51,670 bases of DNA from Lachnospiraceae bacterium UBA1818. Lineage in GTDB: Bacteria; Bacillota; Clostridia; Lachnospirales; Lachnospiraceae. The notes beneath the pieces were generated by a model. That model saw nothing but the letters and a program-made list of their open reading frames with translations. It was not told the origin of the DNA and did not search any database. The stretch spans positions 1-51,670 of the forward strand of contig CAJFQZ010000019.1 in NCBI GenBank assembly GCA_904419285.1, in the 5' to 3' direction. Of this stretch, positions 6,800-15,455 are shown piece by piece. A program made the position numbers and the translations under genes. The first letter of the stretch is position 1, and each line of letters begins with the position of its first letter.

Positions 6800-7810
6800 T
6801 TACAGCAGATGGATGCCGTTTTCGCGGGCGCGGACAGTGACATCTTCCGGCCACAGGGAAGACTGTACTTCGCCGATGTGAGCCTTCCTTAAATAGTACA
6901 TACAGATGCGGGACTGTCCGATGCCGCCGCCTACGGTGTAAGGGAGTTCTCCGTTTAACAGAGATTTCTGGAACGGAAGCTCTGCACGTTCTTCGCATCC
7001 TGCGATCTTAAGCTGCCGGCGGAGAGATTCTTCATCCACACGGATTCCCATGGAAGAGAGCTCCAGGCCCATATCAAGGACAGGATAATATACGATGATA
7101 TCTCCGTTCAATTCCCAGTCGTCGTAGTCCGGTGCGCGTCCGTCGTGCTTCTCGCCGGAAGCAAGCACCTTGCCGATCTGAGAGATGAAGACAGCGCCTT
7201 TGTCGCGGGCGATGACGGTTTCCCTTTCCTTTGGCGTGAGGTTCGGATACAGATCCTCAAGTTCCTGGGAAGTAATGAAGAAAATGTCATCCGGGAGCAG
7301 AGGCTCGATGTAGTTGTACCTTCTGGATATGTAGTTTTCCGTATCTTTCAGGGCGCTGTATACTTTGCGTACAGTATACTCAAGAGTTTCCATGTTGCGC
7401 TCTTCTCTGGAGATGATCTTCTCCCAGTCCCATTGATCCACATAGAGTGAGTGGATGTTGTCTGTATCTTCGTCGCGGCGGATGGCGCTCATGTCCGTAT
7501 ACAGACCCTCACCGGAATGGAACCCGTAGTTTTTCAGAGCGTAGCGCTTCCATTTTGCAAGAGAATGGACGATCTCGGCAGTCGCATCATCCTGTTCTTT
7601 GATCCCGAAGGATACCGGGCGCTCCACACCGTTCAGATTGTCGTTCATGCCGGTCTCAGGGCGTACGAACAGCGGAGCTGAAACACGGGTCAGGTGCAGC
7701 GATTTGGCAAGAGCCCGCTCAAAATGATCTTTTACTTCCTTGATGGCAACTTCCGTCTCACGGATGGTGAGCGGGGCAGAATAGCCTTCCGGAATTTTTA
7801 ACTGTTCCAT
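6800..7810 (-). CDS. asnA: Aspartate-ammonia ligase (asparagine synthetase A)
   Basis: The 336-residue protein is of normal AsnA length. It makes asparagine from aspartate, ammonia and ATP through an aspartyl-adenylate, with a class II aminoacyl-tRNA-synthetase-like fold. Signature parts are V-S-A-P-L-F-V near 46, D-N-L-N-G-V-E-R-P-V, H-S-L-Y-V-D-Q-W-D-W-E near 120-130, and the C-terminal G-G-G-I-G-Q-S-R motif. The start has AAGGAG in the leader, and a clear promoter lies about 40 bases upstream. It is monocistronic except for possible read-through into the MFS gene. Confidence 0.96.
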   Translation of the reverse strand: MEQLKIPEGYSAPLTIRETEVAIKEVKDHFERALAKSLHLTRVSAPLFVRPETGMNDNLNGVERPVSFGIKEQDDATAEIVHSLAKWKRYALKNYGFHSGEGLYTDMSAIRRDEDTDNIHSLYVDQWDWEKIISREERNMETLEYTVRKVYSALKDTENYISRRYNYIEPLLPDDIFFITSQELEDLYPNLTPKERETVIARDKGAVFISQIGKVLASGEKHDGRAPDYDDWELNGDIIVYYPVLDMGLELSSMGIRVDEESLRRQLKIAGCEERAELPFQKSLLNGELPYTVGGGIGQSRICMYYLRKAHIGEVQSSLWPEDVTVRARENGIHLL

Positions 7811-7852
7811 ATAAAGACTCCTTTTTGTTTACAATTTAGACATTTCCATTCT

Positions 7853-7881
7853 ATTTTAATGTCCGCATACATAGAAGTCAA
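7853..7881 (-). promoter_or_regulatory. Sigma-A promoter of asnA
   Basis: On the minus strand TTGACT (7881-7876), a 17-base spacer and TAAAAT (7858-7853). It lies 43 bases upstream of the asnA start codon. Confidence 0.75.
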
Positions 7882-7988
7882 TCAGAAAGAAAAAAGCTGA
7901 TACATGAATAAATAATCTGAATTGATATTATAAAAAGAAAATAAAAACAGATAATAAATAAAAAGTAAAATAAATTTCTAAAAATATA

Positions 7989-8017
7989 TTGACAAATGGA
8001 GAGTAAAGAGTTATTAT
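7989..8017 (+). promoter_or_regulatory. Strong sigma-A promoter of a non-coding transcript
   Basis: TTGACA (7989-7994), a 17-base spacer, then TATTAT (8012-8017); an overlapping TATAAT is at 8015-8020. No reading frame follows before the terminator at 8356-8403, so it drives an RNA rather than a protein. Confidence 0.75.
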
Positions 8018-8024
8018 AATGACA

Positions 8025-8403
8025 ACAAATAAAACAGATTGAACAATCAATTAAAAAAGAATATAAAAGAGATTCGAAAGAATAAAAGTTATATTCTTCT
8101 TTAAAAGAAAATTCAAGAAAGTTTTATTTCACCTGAAGGATGTCGTGATTGACAGATGGGTAATCAGATATAGAGAAATATCATAATGACGAGAAAGTTA
8201 TGAGAGAGGTAAAATCTATATCAGGGAAGAAGATTATCGATAGGTCAAAGTCCAGCAGGAATCTAAGAATAGGAGGTACGGACCGCCGGGAACATAAGTT
8301 AATCTATCAGAAAAAGGTAGAAAGAGGTAAAAAAGAATGATAGAAATATCAAAGTGAAGATGGATGCTGATCGGGTAAGTGATTGGTGTCCATCTTCTTT
8401 TTT
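8025..8403 (+). ncRNA. Putative ~380-nt structured non-coding RNA
   Basis: The region has a promoter in front, a strong terminator behind and no plausible open reading frame. It is AT-rich yet contains many paired segments: GATTG-aa-CAATC near 8038-8049, a perfect 10-bp pair AAGAATATAA/TTATATTCTT (about 8057-8099), GATAT-agagaa-ATATC near 8167-8182, CTATCA/TGATAG closing roughly 8304-8344, and a GC-rich GGTACGGACCGCC core near 8275. The length and the purine-rich loops resemble the large structured RNAs found in Clostridia (raiA RNA is one family to test), but I do not recognise a family with certainty. The next gene, a WYL regulator, has its own promoter, so this is an independent unit. Confidence 0.6.
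8356..8403 (+). terminator. Terminator of the non-coding transcript
   Basis: GAAGATGG (8356-8363) pairs with CCATCTTC (8390-8397), and six T residues follow. The 26-base loop can fold further. Confidence 0.85.
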
Positions 8404-8490
8404 GCATAAAATCAGGGCGGTATAACCGTGGATGGAAAACAGGAGGGAGTCAGCAGTATTCTGAAAGTCGGATCAAGAATTTACAGACTC

Positions 8491-8519
8491 TTGTAATCCG
8501 TAAAAAAAATTGATAGAAT
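8491..8519 (+). promoter_or_regulatory. Promoter of the WYL regulator gene
   Basis: TTGTAA (8491-8496), a 17-base spacer containing an A tract, and TAGAAT (8514-8519), 68 bases before the start codon. Confidence 0.6.
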
Positions 8520-8587
8520 GGACAAAGAGACAGAGGGGAGATAAGAGTACGAAATATGGCAGGGGGCTGATGACTGGGGAGTGACAG

Positions 8588-9610
8588 ATGGCAAAGAGCA
8601 GTAATCAAAAAGTAAAGATCCTTTATCTGATGCGCCTGTTTCAGGAAGAGTCAGATGAGGATCATCCGTTTTCAAGAAAAGAGCTGGAAGAAAGACTGAG
8701 CAGTCTGGGGATCCATGCTGAGAGAAAAAGCCTGTATCATGATATTGAAACCCTGAAAACATTCGGGATGGATATTACATACAGAAAGACACCGCCGGAG
8801 GGCTACTATCTGGCAGGCCGGGATTTTGAGCTTGCGGAACTGAAGCTTCTGGTAGACGCGGTACAGTCTTCAAAATTTATCACAGAGAAGAAGTCCGCCA
8901 GTCTGATCAAGAAGATCGAGCGTCTCGCAAGCAGGTATGAGGCAGGGCAGCTGCAGCGGCAGGTTGTCGTTTCAGACAGGATCAAGACCATGAACGAAAG
9001 TATCTATTATAATGTGGATAAGCTCAATTCCGCGATCGCTTCAAATCAGCAGATCCTGTTTAAATATTTTGAGTGGACCATATCGAAAGAGATCCGGCTC
9101 AAAAAGAACGGCAGCCCATATCATGTGAGCCCATGGGCTCTGACCTGGGACAACGAAAACTATTATCTCATCGGATATGATATGGACGCAGGAAAGATGA
9201 AGCACTTCCGCGTAGACAAAATGCTCCATATCGAGCTGCAGGATCAGCCGAGGGAAGGAAGAGAAGAATTTGGACGCTTTGATCTGGCTCAGTATACAAA
9301 ACGTACATTTTCGATGTTCGGCGGGGCGGAAGAAAAGGTGCGGATCCGATTCCCGAATAAGTACGTGGGAGTTGTGATCGACCGATTTGGAAAAGATGTA
9401 CCTCTTCGTCCGGACGGCAATGAAAACTTTATCGCCCGGGTCGATGTGGCGGTCAGTGAGCAGTTTTACGGCTGGATCACCGGACTTGGCCGGGAAGTGA
9501 AGATACTTTCACCGGACTGGGTGGCCGGTGAATATAAAAGTCTTCTGAATGATCTTGGAAGGATGTACAGCGAAGAGGACGATGCGCACAGGCGCGGGGA
9601 ATGCCGGTGA
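8588..9610 (+). CDS. WYL-domain transcriptional regulator
   Basis: The 340-residue protein has an N-terminal winged helix-turn-helix (about 8-75; K-I-L-Y-L-M-R-L-F then S-R-K-E-L-E-E-R-L), a linker helix, a WYL sensor domain (about 140-225; the Y-H-V-S-P-W-A-L-T-W-D and Y-Y-L-I-G-Y-D strands are typical) and a C-terminal WCX extension. WYL regulators often sense nucleic acids or nucleotides and control stress or defence genes; no target is visible here. GGGAG lies before the start. The neighbours (an ncRNA upstream, an acidic membrane protein 48 bases downstream) give no pathway. Confidence 0.88.
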   Translation: MAKSSNQKVKILYLMRLFQEESDEDHPFSRKELEERLSSLGIHAERKSLYHDIETLKTFGMDITYRKTPPEGYYLAGRDFELAELKLLVDAVQSSKFITEKKSASLIKKIERLASRYEAGQLQRQVVVSDRIKTMNESIYYNVDKLNSAIASNQQILFKYFEWTISKEIRLKKNGSPYHVSPWALTWDNENYYLIGYDMDAGKMKHFRVDKMLHIELQDQPREGREEFGRFDLAQYTKRTFSMFGGAEEKVRIRFPNKYVGVVIDRFGKDVPLRPDGNENFIARVDVAVSEQFYGWITGLGREVKILSPDWVAGEYKSLLNDLGRMYSEEDDAHRRGECR

Positions 9611-9658
9611 AGCGAGAAAACAGGGGAAAAAAGGAAAAAACAGATAGAGGTGGAGTAG

Positions 9659-10834
9659 ATGAATGTGAATGAAATACTGGAACAGATACAGGATTTTGAT
9701 TTGAATTCCGTGCTTTCTGAACTTGGGAAAAGCAGCCATGTGCTGACGCAGGCGGAGATCATCGTTCTTGCGGCCGCGGCGGTCGTGGGAATCCTGATCG
9801 GAATGTTCGGATTGAGGATCGTGCGCTTCTGGGCAGGCCTGCTGGGGTTCCTCGCAGGACTTGCGGGAGGAACTTATGCGGCGTCTCTGGCGGGACTTGA
9901 TCCTGTCTACGCCTGGATACCAGGGCTGGTGCTTGGAATCGTGCTGGCAGTGCTTGGAGCAAAATTGTACCGGTTCGGTGTGTTTATGACTTCATGGATA
10001 GCGGTGAGCGCGGTCTGTCAATATGCGGTCCGTCCGTCAGACTGGATCTGGACGGCAGCGTGTGCGGCGGCAGGGCTGGTGTTCGCTCTGTTTGCGATCA
10101 AATTTGTAAAAGCGATAACCATACTTGCAACAGCTGTGTTCGGTGCAGCGATCTCCGGAACGGCGCTTTACTATCTTCTGCCGCTTAAGTGGGAATGGTT
10201 CCATATACTGCTGTGTACGGCTCTCGGCATACTGGGTGCACTTGTTCAGATCCTGTTTGTATCAGGCAGGCGCAAGAGACAAAATCTGGAGAAAGCTGCA
10301 GAGATACGGAAGACCCATTCTACGGAAAATGAGGTGGAAAAGGCAAGGGCGCTTGTCGATGTTCTGGAAAAGGAAGAGGAGTCTGAGGAACCCGAGTTCC
10401 TGGATGAGGATCTTTTCCTGGACGATGAGGACGATGAGGAATCGGAATTTGCCGGTGAGGAGGAGTTCGAAGACGAAGGAGCTCTGTACGAGGAGGAGCC
10501 TGACGGAAGCGAATACTTTGAAGAGTATGAAGAATCCGAGGAATATGAATATCCGGACGATGAGGGAGAATCTGACGAATATGAATATTTCGATGAAGAT
10601 GAGGAGTCCGGAGAATACGAATATTCGGAGGAAGGCGGCGAACCCGAAGAGTATGAATACTTTGATGATGAGGAATACTCTGAAGAGGACGACTATCTGG
10701 ATGATGAAGACGAGCCGGATGACGAAGCAGATGATATAGAATATCTGGATGACGATGATCTGGATGAAACGGATTACCTGGATGATCTGGATGATATAGA
10801 ATATCTGGATGACGAATTTGACGAAAAAAAATAG
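9659..10834 (+). CDS. TMEM198/DUF4203-like membrane protein with a long acidic tail
   Basis: 391 residues. The first 35 are soluble, then about seven membrane helices (roughly 36-205; G-L-R-I-V-R-F-W-A-G-L-L-G-F-L-A-G and similar glycine-rich segments) match the DUF4203/TMEM198 pattern. Residues from about 240 to the end are almost entirely Asp, Glu and Tyr, with recurring E-Y-E-Y, Y-F-D-E and Y-L-D-D units. The tail probably faces the cytoplasm or cell surface as a flexible polyanion; binding of divalent cations or basic partners is a guess. It is 48 bases after the WYL gene and may share its transcript. GAGGTGGAG precedes the start. Confidence 0.75.
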   Translation: MNVNEILEQIQDFDLNSVLSELGKSSHVLTQAEIIVLAAAAVVGILIGMFGLRIVRFWAGLLGFLAGLAGGTYAASLAGLDPVYAWIPGLVLGIVLAVLGAKLYRFGVFMTSWIAVSAVCQYAVRPSDWIWTAACAAAGLVFALFAIKFVKAITILATAVFGAAISGTALYYLLPLKWEWFHILLCTALGILGALVQILFVSGRRKRQNLEKAAEIRKTHSTENEVEKARALVDVLEKEEESEEPEFLDEDLFLDDEDDEESEFAGEEEFEDEGALYEEEPDGSEYFEEYEESEEYEYPDDEGESDEYEYFDEDEESGEYEYSEEGGEPEEYEYFDDEEYSEEDDYLDDEDEPDDEADDIEYLDDDDLDETDYLDDLDDIEYLDDEFDEKK

Positions 10835-10860
10835 GACGGCTGTGATGAGTCCGTTTTATG

Positions 10861-10923
10861 ACACACCTGATCTGATATGATCATAGCAGTGAAAGATCAT
10901 ATCAGAGAAAGGTGTGTTTTGTT
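10861..10923 (+). terminator. Large terminator-like hairpin overlapping a ribosome binding site
   Basis: Two stacked stems, ACACACCT/AGGTGTGT (10861-10868 with 10910-10917) and TCTGATATGATC/GATCATATCAGA (10871-10882 with 10895-10906), end in TTTTGTT. It terminates the acidic-protein transcript. The right arm also contains the AAAGGTG that could serve as ribosome binding site of the next small gene. Confidence 0.7.
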
Positions 10924-11103
10924 ATGTATATCAGGAAAGAGATTTTAAGCGCGATCATTCTTTCAGCGGGAATCATTATTTTAACAGCTTTGGCAGTACT
11001 GTACTGCTTTACGGAGGTGCAGATCCCGTCCTGGTGTTATGGGGCAGGATGGATCGGATGTCTTTTCGGAATGGTGAGCTGCGAGAAGAAGATCGAAGGG
11101 TGA
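10924..11103 (+). CDS. Small membrane protein of unknown function
   Basis: 59 residues from the ATG at 10924. It has a short basic start (M-Y-I-R-K-E), a hydrophobic helix at about 7-30, a second hydrophobic stretch at about 38-51 with two Cys, and the basic end K-K-I-E-G. AAAGGTG lies nine bases upstream but inside the right arm of a hairpin, so translation may be structure-controlled. I do not recognise a family, and it could be non-coding sequence with a chance frame. Confidence 0.45.
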   Translation: MYIRKEILSAIILSAGIIILTALAVLYCFTEVQIPSWCYGAGWIGCLFGMVSCEKKIEG

Positions 11104-11147
11104 AAAAACAACAGGGCGTTCTGGCTTAAGAAAGACAGAACGCCCTG
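11103..11147 (-). terminator. Terminator after the PBP gene
   Basis: A perfect 12-bp stem (CAGGGCGTTCTG at 11112-11123 with CAGAACGCCCTG at 11136-11147). On the minus strand it runs into six T residues (the A run at 11103-11108), 26 bases after the PBP stop. Confidence 0.88.
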
Positions 11148-11172
11148 CTGCTGTTGATGTGAGAAGAAAATG

Positions 11173-13266
11173 TTATTGTCCGAAATATCCTGCCGTGATA
11201 TTTCTTACTTTCTGTGTTACATAGCTGCTTCCGCCCTTATCTTTGACGTCTTCAACCATGCCGACGACCGCGATCGGAGTAGCTGTGCTGTCATCTGCGG
11301 TCTCGCAGATGAACCATCCTCGCTCAATGCCGTCCGTGTCGTCCTGGCTTTCCTTGATCTCTGCTGTTCCGGTTTTCCCGAGGAGGGTGACTCCGTCGAT
11401 TTTTGCTGATGCGCCGGTTCCGGAAGGATTTTCAATGACCTGTATGAGATCATTTTTTACAGTCTCGGCAGCTGCGGCGGAGACGACCTGTTCTTTCCAG
11501 ATCTGTCCGGTATAGCCTTCCTGGTAAGCGAGTACAGGCTGTATCATGCTTCCGTTGTTGACGAACATAGAATACATGGAAAGCAGGTGGACCGGATTGA
11601 CAAGGAGCTGACCCTGGCCATAGCCGGTATCTGCAAGCTGAATGTCTGAGTCGATCTTGTCATCGTCGTCATAGGTTGATGCGCTGAGGCTCAGCTCAAA
11701 AGGAATTTCTTCATTAAATCCCATGGCTTTAAATTTACTGATCATGGTATCCGCTCCGATATTCAGGGCAGCGCGTGCAAAGTATATGTTATCTGAGTAG
11801 ACGAGTGCGTTTTCAAGGTTTACCTGATCGCCGTAATCCGTCAAAGTGGTAACATAGTAATTTCCCCAGCTTGCGTCTTTCTGCCAGCTCAGGCCGACAT
11901 ATCCCAGATTCTGTTCCGGGTCAATAGCTCCGCTGTCTACGCCGATCGCAGCTGTGAGCGCCTTGAAGGTGGAACCGGGAACCCATGTGCTCTGGAATCG
12001 GTTGCTGAGGGGTGTGTCTTCTGCGCTGCTCAGTTCGTTCCATCTCTCGTCGGACATTCCCATGATGAATTCGTTGGGATCATATCCGGGGGTGCTGACG
12101 AGCGCGAGCACTTCTCCTGTCTTTGGGTTCATGGCGGCTGCGGTGCCCGGATCAGATGCAAACTGTTCATATGCAGACTGCTGCAGGGAGGCGTCGATCG
12201 TCACGTAAACATCCTGACCGTTCTGCGCTTCCTGGGAGGCAAGTGTTTCGACGGTGTTTCCGTCCCCGTCGACGATAATGATGGAGGATCCGTCCACGGC
12301 GCGCAGCTGTTCTTCGCAGGCAAGTTCCAGTCCTGATTTTCCGATCATGCTGTTCGCATGATATCCCTGACCCTGCTTTTCTTCCAGGTCTTCGGCTGTT
12401 ACAGGCTGTATATAGCCGGTCAGATGTCCTGCAGCTGCGCCGAGCGGATAGACCCTGGCCTCCGCGTCGTTGATCAGGATTCCCGGGATCTGGAGAAGCT
12501 GGGCTTCGGTCTCTGCGTCATCTTTGGAGATCTGTTTCAGGGGGACAAAGGTGTCATCCTGTACATAGGAAGCATTCAGGCTGTCCGTGATATCCTCTGC
12601 GCTCAATCCGAGAAGTTCTGCGATCTTTGCAATATCTGCCTCAGGATCCGCATTCATCTTGCCCGGCACAAGCCCCACTTCGGATACAGTTCCCTGGGTC
12701 GCGAGCGCGGTGCCGTTCCGGTCGTATATACTTCCACGCTTCGCGGTCTCTGTCTCCACCCGCACTTTGTAATCATCCTGGAGAGAGGGAAAGATCAGTG
12801 TGGAATCCCAGTTGATCCTGTAGTCTCCATCGCTGTTTTTCTCGAGAGTCATCTGGTTGTCAAAAGTGACGGCGCCCGCCGATGTATCCATGGAAGTGCT
12901 GTAAGTGACGGTCTCTGTCTTTTTGGAGGAGGCGGAATCCTTGTCAGGAAGCTTGATCTTGATATCTGACGCTTCGATGCCTTCATAAATATTCTGGTTG
13001 CGCGCTGTAAAATCTTCTTCGCTGATAGAATCCTGGGAAGAATCGCTGAGAAGACCGTACATTTCATCGTATTTCCCATCATTCAAAAGGGAAAAGTACT
13101 CTTTTACGGTGTCTTCCGGCACGGGACGGCGGCTCAGCATCCACCAGACAAAGAAGCTGATGCCTGCGCACAGCAGGACTGCCAGGATGATGATCAGCGG
13201 AATCAGCCATCTCCGGGGATGAGGCGCACGCCTTTTTTTCTTTTTTAAATACTGTTTTCTTGTCAT
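11173..13266 (-). CDS. Class B penicillin-binding protein with MecA-type N-terminal domain
   Basis: A 697-residue peptidoglycan D,D-transpeptidase anchored by one N-terminal helix (about 18-43). Then come an NTF2-like MecA_N domain (about 50-165), a PBP dimerisation domain beginning K-R-G-S-I-Y-D-R-N-G near 185, and the transpeptidase domain. Catalytic motifs are S432-T-F-K435, S491-D-N and K631-T-G-T-A-E. The plan equals that of MecA/PBP2a- and PBP3-like enzymes of Firmicutes; low beta-lactam affinity is possible but not shown. AGGAGG lies before the start, and the gene has its own promoter and terminator. There is no linked BlaR/MecR regulator. Confidence 0.92.
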   Translation of the reverse strand: MTRKQYLKKKKRRAPHPRRWLIPLIIILAVLLCAGISFFVWWMLSRRPVPEDTVKEYFSLLNDGKYDEMYGLLSDSSQDSISEEDFTARNQNIYEGIEASDIKIKLPDKDSASSKKTETVTYSTSMDTSAGAVTFDNQMTLEKNSDGDYRINWDSTLIFPSLQDDYKVRVETETAKRGSIYDRNGTALATQGTVSEVGLVPGKMNADPEADIAKIAELLGLSAEDITDSLNASYVQDDTFVPLKQISKDDAETEAQLLQIPGILINDAEARVYPLGAAAGHLTGYIQPVTAEDLEEKQGQGYHANSMIGKSGLELACEEQLRAVDGSSIIIVDGDGNTVETLASQEAQNGQDVYVTIDASLQQSAYEQFASDPGTAAAMNPKTGEVLALVSTPGYDPNEFIMGMSDERWNELSSAEDTPLSNRFQSTWVPGSTFKALTAAIGVDSGAIDPEQNLGYVGLSWQKDASWGNYYVTTLTDYGDQVNLENALVYSDNIYFARAALNIGADTMISKFKAMGFNEEIPFELSLSASTYDDDDKIDSDIQLADTGYGQGQLLVNPVHLLSMYSMFVNNGSMIQPVLAYQEGYTGQIWKEQVVSAAAAETVKNDLIQVIENPSGTGASAKIDGVTLLGKTGTAEIKESQDDTDGIERGWFICETADDSTATPIAVVGMVEDVKDKGGSSYVTQKVRNITAGYFGQ

Positions 13267-13356
13267 GGTAAAGACCTCCTGTCTGAAGCAGGACCCTGTG
13301 GTGCCGCTTCGGGATTATACAGGGAAGAGCGCAGTGCGGTCCCCGCTTTTGAGATA

Positions 13357-13385
13357 ATATTACAATCGTAGGATAAAAATGTCAA
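13357..13385 (-). promoter_or_regulatory. Sigma-A promoter of the PBP gene
   Basis: On the minus strand TTGACA (13385-13380), a 17-base spacer and TAATAT (13362-13357), about 90 bases before the start codon. It is divergent from the PHP-gene promoter. Confidence 0.8.
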
Positions 13386-13463
13386 TCCTATATGATGCGG
13401 ACGGCAGATATCTCTGCTCTATGATCGGTTTGGGCCGGAAAGTGAAAAGAAAGTGTCCGACAG

Positions 13464-13492
13464 TTGTCAGAAATGAGACAAAGCGTTATAAT
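13464..13492 (+). promoter_or_regulatory. Sigma-A promoter of the PHP-domain gene
   Basis: TTGTCA (13464-13469), a 17-base spacer, TATAAT (13487-13492), 57 bases before the start codon at 13550. Confidence 0.8.
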
Positions 13493-13549
13493 AAAGTCAG
13501 AAAAATTTTCAGAAAATCCTCTGCAAAATTTGAAAAAGGAGGCTTGCGT

Positions 13550-14365
13550 ATGAAGATTGATATGCACTGTCATGTTAAGGAAGGATCTATTGACAGCAAG
13601 GTGGGGCTTGAAGAGTATATCACGATCCTGAAGAAGCACGGTTTTCAGGGGATGGTCATAACAGATCATGATACGTATAACGGTTACCGCTATTGGAAGA
13701 ATAATATAAAAGGAAAGAAGCATACAGATTTTGTGGTACTGAAAGGGATCGAGTATGACACCAGAGATGCAGGACATATCCTTGTTATTATGCCGGAAGG
13801 CGTTAAGATGCGTCTGCTTGAGATGAGAGGGATGCCCCTTGCAGTATTGATCGATCTCGTGCATCGCAACGGCGGTGTCCTGGGACCGGCGCATCCGTGC
13901 GGTGAGAAATATATGAGTTTCACCAATGCGCGCAGATTTTATCAGTCTCCGGAGATCGTGAAGCGGTTTGATTTCGTGGAGGCGTTCAACAGCTGTGAAT
14001 CTCCGGAATCCAATGCGGGAGCGCTTAAGCTTGCGCGGAAGTACGGAAAGTTGACAACGGGAGGCAGTGATTCCCATAAGCCAGACTGTGTGGGGAGGGG
14101 ATACACAATCCTGCCGGAGCCGGTAACCTGCGAGACGGAGCTGATCTCTCTGATCCATAAGAAGACGCCGCTGAAGGCGGGAGGAGTTCTCTACGAGAAG
14201 ACGACGAAGGAAAAGATCGGAAAGGTGAATAAACTGCTGGTCTATTCATTCTGGGTATATAACAAGAGCGGAGAACTGATCAAGAGACATGGAAGAAATA
14301 AGAAGATGGAGGAAGAGCATCCCTTTGATCCCATCGATCCGATCGAGCTGTATTATCATTCGTGA
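13550..14365 (+). CDS. PHP-domain metal-dependent phosphoesterase
   Basis: The 271-residue protein starts M-K-I-D-M-H-C-H with the first metal-binding His pair, followed by I-T-D-H-D near residue 40, G-P-A-H-P near 110 and G-S-D-S-H in the last third; these are the metal ligands of PHP hydrolases. It acts on a phosphoester, and the substrate is unknown; 3',5'-nucleotide phosphatase-like and histidinol-phosphatase-like roles are both found in the family. The ATG at 13550 follows AAGGAGG; a longer upstream frame lacks a ribosome binding site and crosses the promoter. It is monocistronic, with promoter and terminator visible. Confidence 0.88.
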   Translation: MKIDMHCHVKEGSIDSKVGLEEYITILKKHGFQGMVITDHDTYNGYRYWKNNIKGKKHTDFVVLKGIEYDTRDAGHILVIMPEGVKMRLLEMRGMPLAVLIDLVHRNGGVLGPAHPCGEKYMSFTNARRFYQSPEIVKRFDFVEAFNSCESPESNAGALKLARKYGKLTTGGSDSHKPDCVGRGYTILPEPVTCETELISLIHKKTPLKAGGVLYEKTTKEKIGKVNKLLVYSFWVYNKSGELIKRHGRNKKMEEEHPFDPIDPIELYYHS

Positions 14366-14390
14366 CGGCAGTCAGGTGAAAAAAGAAGGA

Positions 14391-14451
14391 CAGGCACTTT
14401 CTGATTTGTTTTCAGAATAACCGAAGACGAATCGAAAAGTGCCTGTTTTTT
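14391..14451 (+). terminator. Terminator after the PHP gene
   Basis: CAGGCACTTT (14391-14400) pairs with AAAGTGCCTG (14436-14445), followed by six T residues. It probably also serves the convergent AraC gene, as an A-rich run precedes the left arm. Confidence 0.85.
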
Positions 14452-14471
14452 CCATATTCAGTATTTTCAGA

Positions 14472-15344
14472 CTATCCCCGCCATTTCCCAGGGGATTCTC
14501 CGTACTTCTTTTTGAAAATACGGTTGAAATATGAGAGGTTGTCGAAGCCGCTCATCTCTGCGATTTCCAGAACTGAGGCATCGGAGGTCTTAAGTAGGCG
14601 TTCCGCCATTGTCAGCCGGTAGTCGTTCAGATATTCAATAAAGCCGCTCCCCATATGAGCCTTAAAAAATTTCATAAAATGGGACTTGCTGTAGTAGGTC
14701 AGCGCGGCCATGTCTTCGATCGTGATATGCTCGGCATAGTGTTCTTCTACATATTTAAGGATCGTCTTCAGCTTTTCCAGAGTTTTGGTCTGGACTGCCG
14801 GTTCCTTCTCTTTCTCCAGGCGGTTGGATACGAGCAGAAAGAAAAACTGAAAAAGAAATCCTTTGACTCCGAGCTGATAACCTTCAGGCTGCGTGTCACA
14901 GAGCAGGTCGATCTGACGGATGCAGTCGGAAGCATCTTTATAGTAAGAAAGCGCCGGCGTGAGAAAAGATTCTGAAGGGATCCTGCCGTCAAGGAGCGGG
15001 TCGAGATACTGCCGGGCGCAGAGATCGGACTCACCGGAGATGAGCAGACCGGGTTTCAGAATGATATTCTCGTACTCCATGGAACGATTTTCCTCCTGCC
15101 CGATGGAATGCAGCTGCCCGGGGCGTATGAATATAATGTCTCCGGCGGTGACGGAGCGCTGACGGAAATCTACAGTCACGGTGCCTCGCCCTTTTTTGAT
15201 CACGATCAGTTCTATCTCCATGTGCCAGTGCGGCGGCACGTGGGTGAAGTCCAGAGGAATGGAACAGAGATAAGTCGTGTAGGGAAATTCTTCGGCAGTG
15301 TGGCTTTTTGTCTCGTGATAGTTCTGGTATTCGCTGAGATTCAT
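14472..15344 (-). CDS. AraC-family regulator with cupin sensor domain
   Basis: 290 residues. The cupin domain (about 20-130) has V-P-P-H-W-H-M-E-I-E-L and a G-D-I-I-F-I-R-P-G-Q-L-H-S turn; the AraC double HTH lies at about 190-288, with G-F-D-N-L-S-Y-F-N-R-I-F-K-K-K-Y-G at the end. AAAGGAG is 13 bases before the ATG. It is transcribed away from glgP-malQ and is the obvious candidate regulator of them, by position only. It is the same architecture as the regulator at 4591 but clearly a different gene. Confidence 0.88.
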   Translation of the reverse strand: MNLSEYQNYHETKSHTAEEFPYTTYLCSIPLDFTHVPPHWHMEIELIVIKKGRGTVTVDFRQRSVTAGDIIFIRPGQLHSIGQEENRSMEYENIILKPGLLISGESDLCARQYLDPLLDGRIPSESFLTPALSYYKDASDCIRQIDLLCDTQPEGYQLGVKGFLFQFFFLLVSNRLEKEKEPAVQTKTLEKLKTILKYVEEHYAEHITIEDMAALTYYSKSHFMKFFKAHMGSGFIEYLNDYRLTMAERLLKTSDASVLEIAEMSGFDNLSYFNRIFKKKYGESPGKWRG

Positions 15345-15455
15345 GGGAAAACGGGGCTCCTTTCCGGGTGTTTGTCCGCCGCAGAAAGAGCTGCGGGACA
15401 GAAAAAAGACGGATCATTATATAATGATAGTATTGTACAATAAAATGAAAGTATT

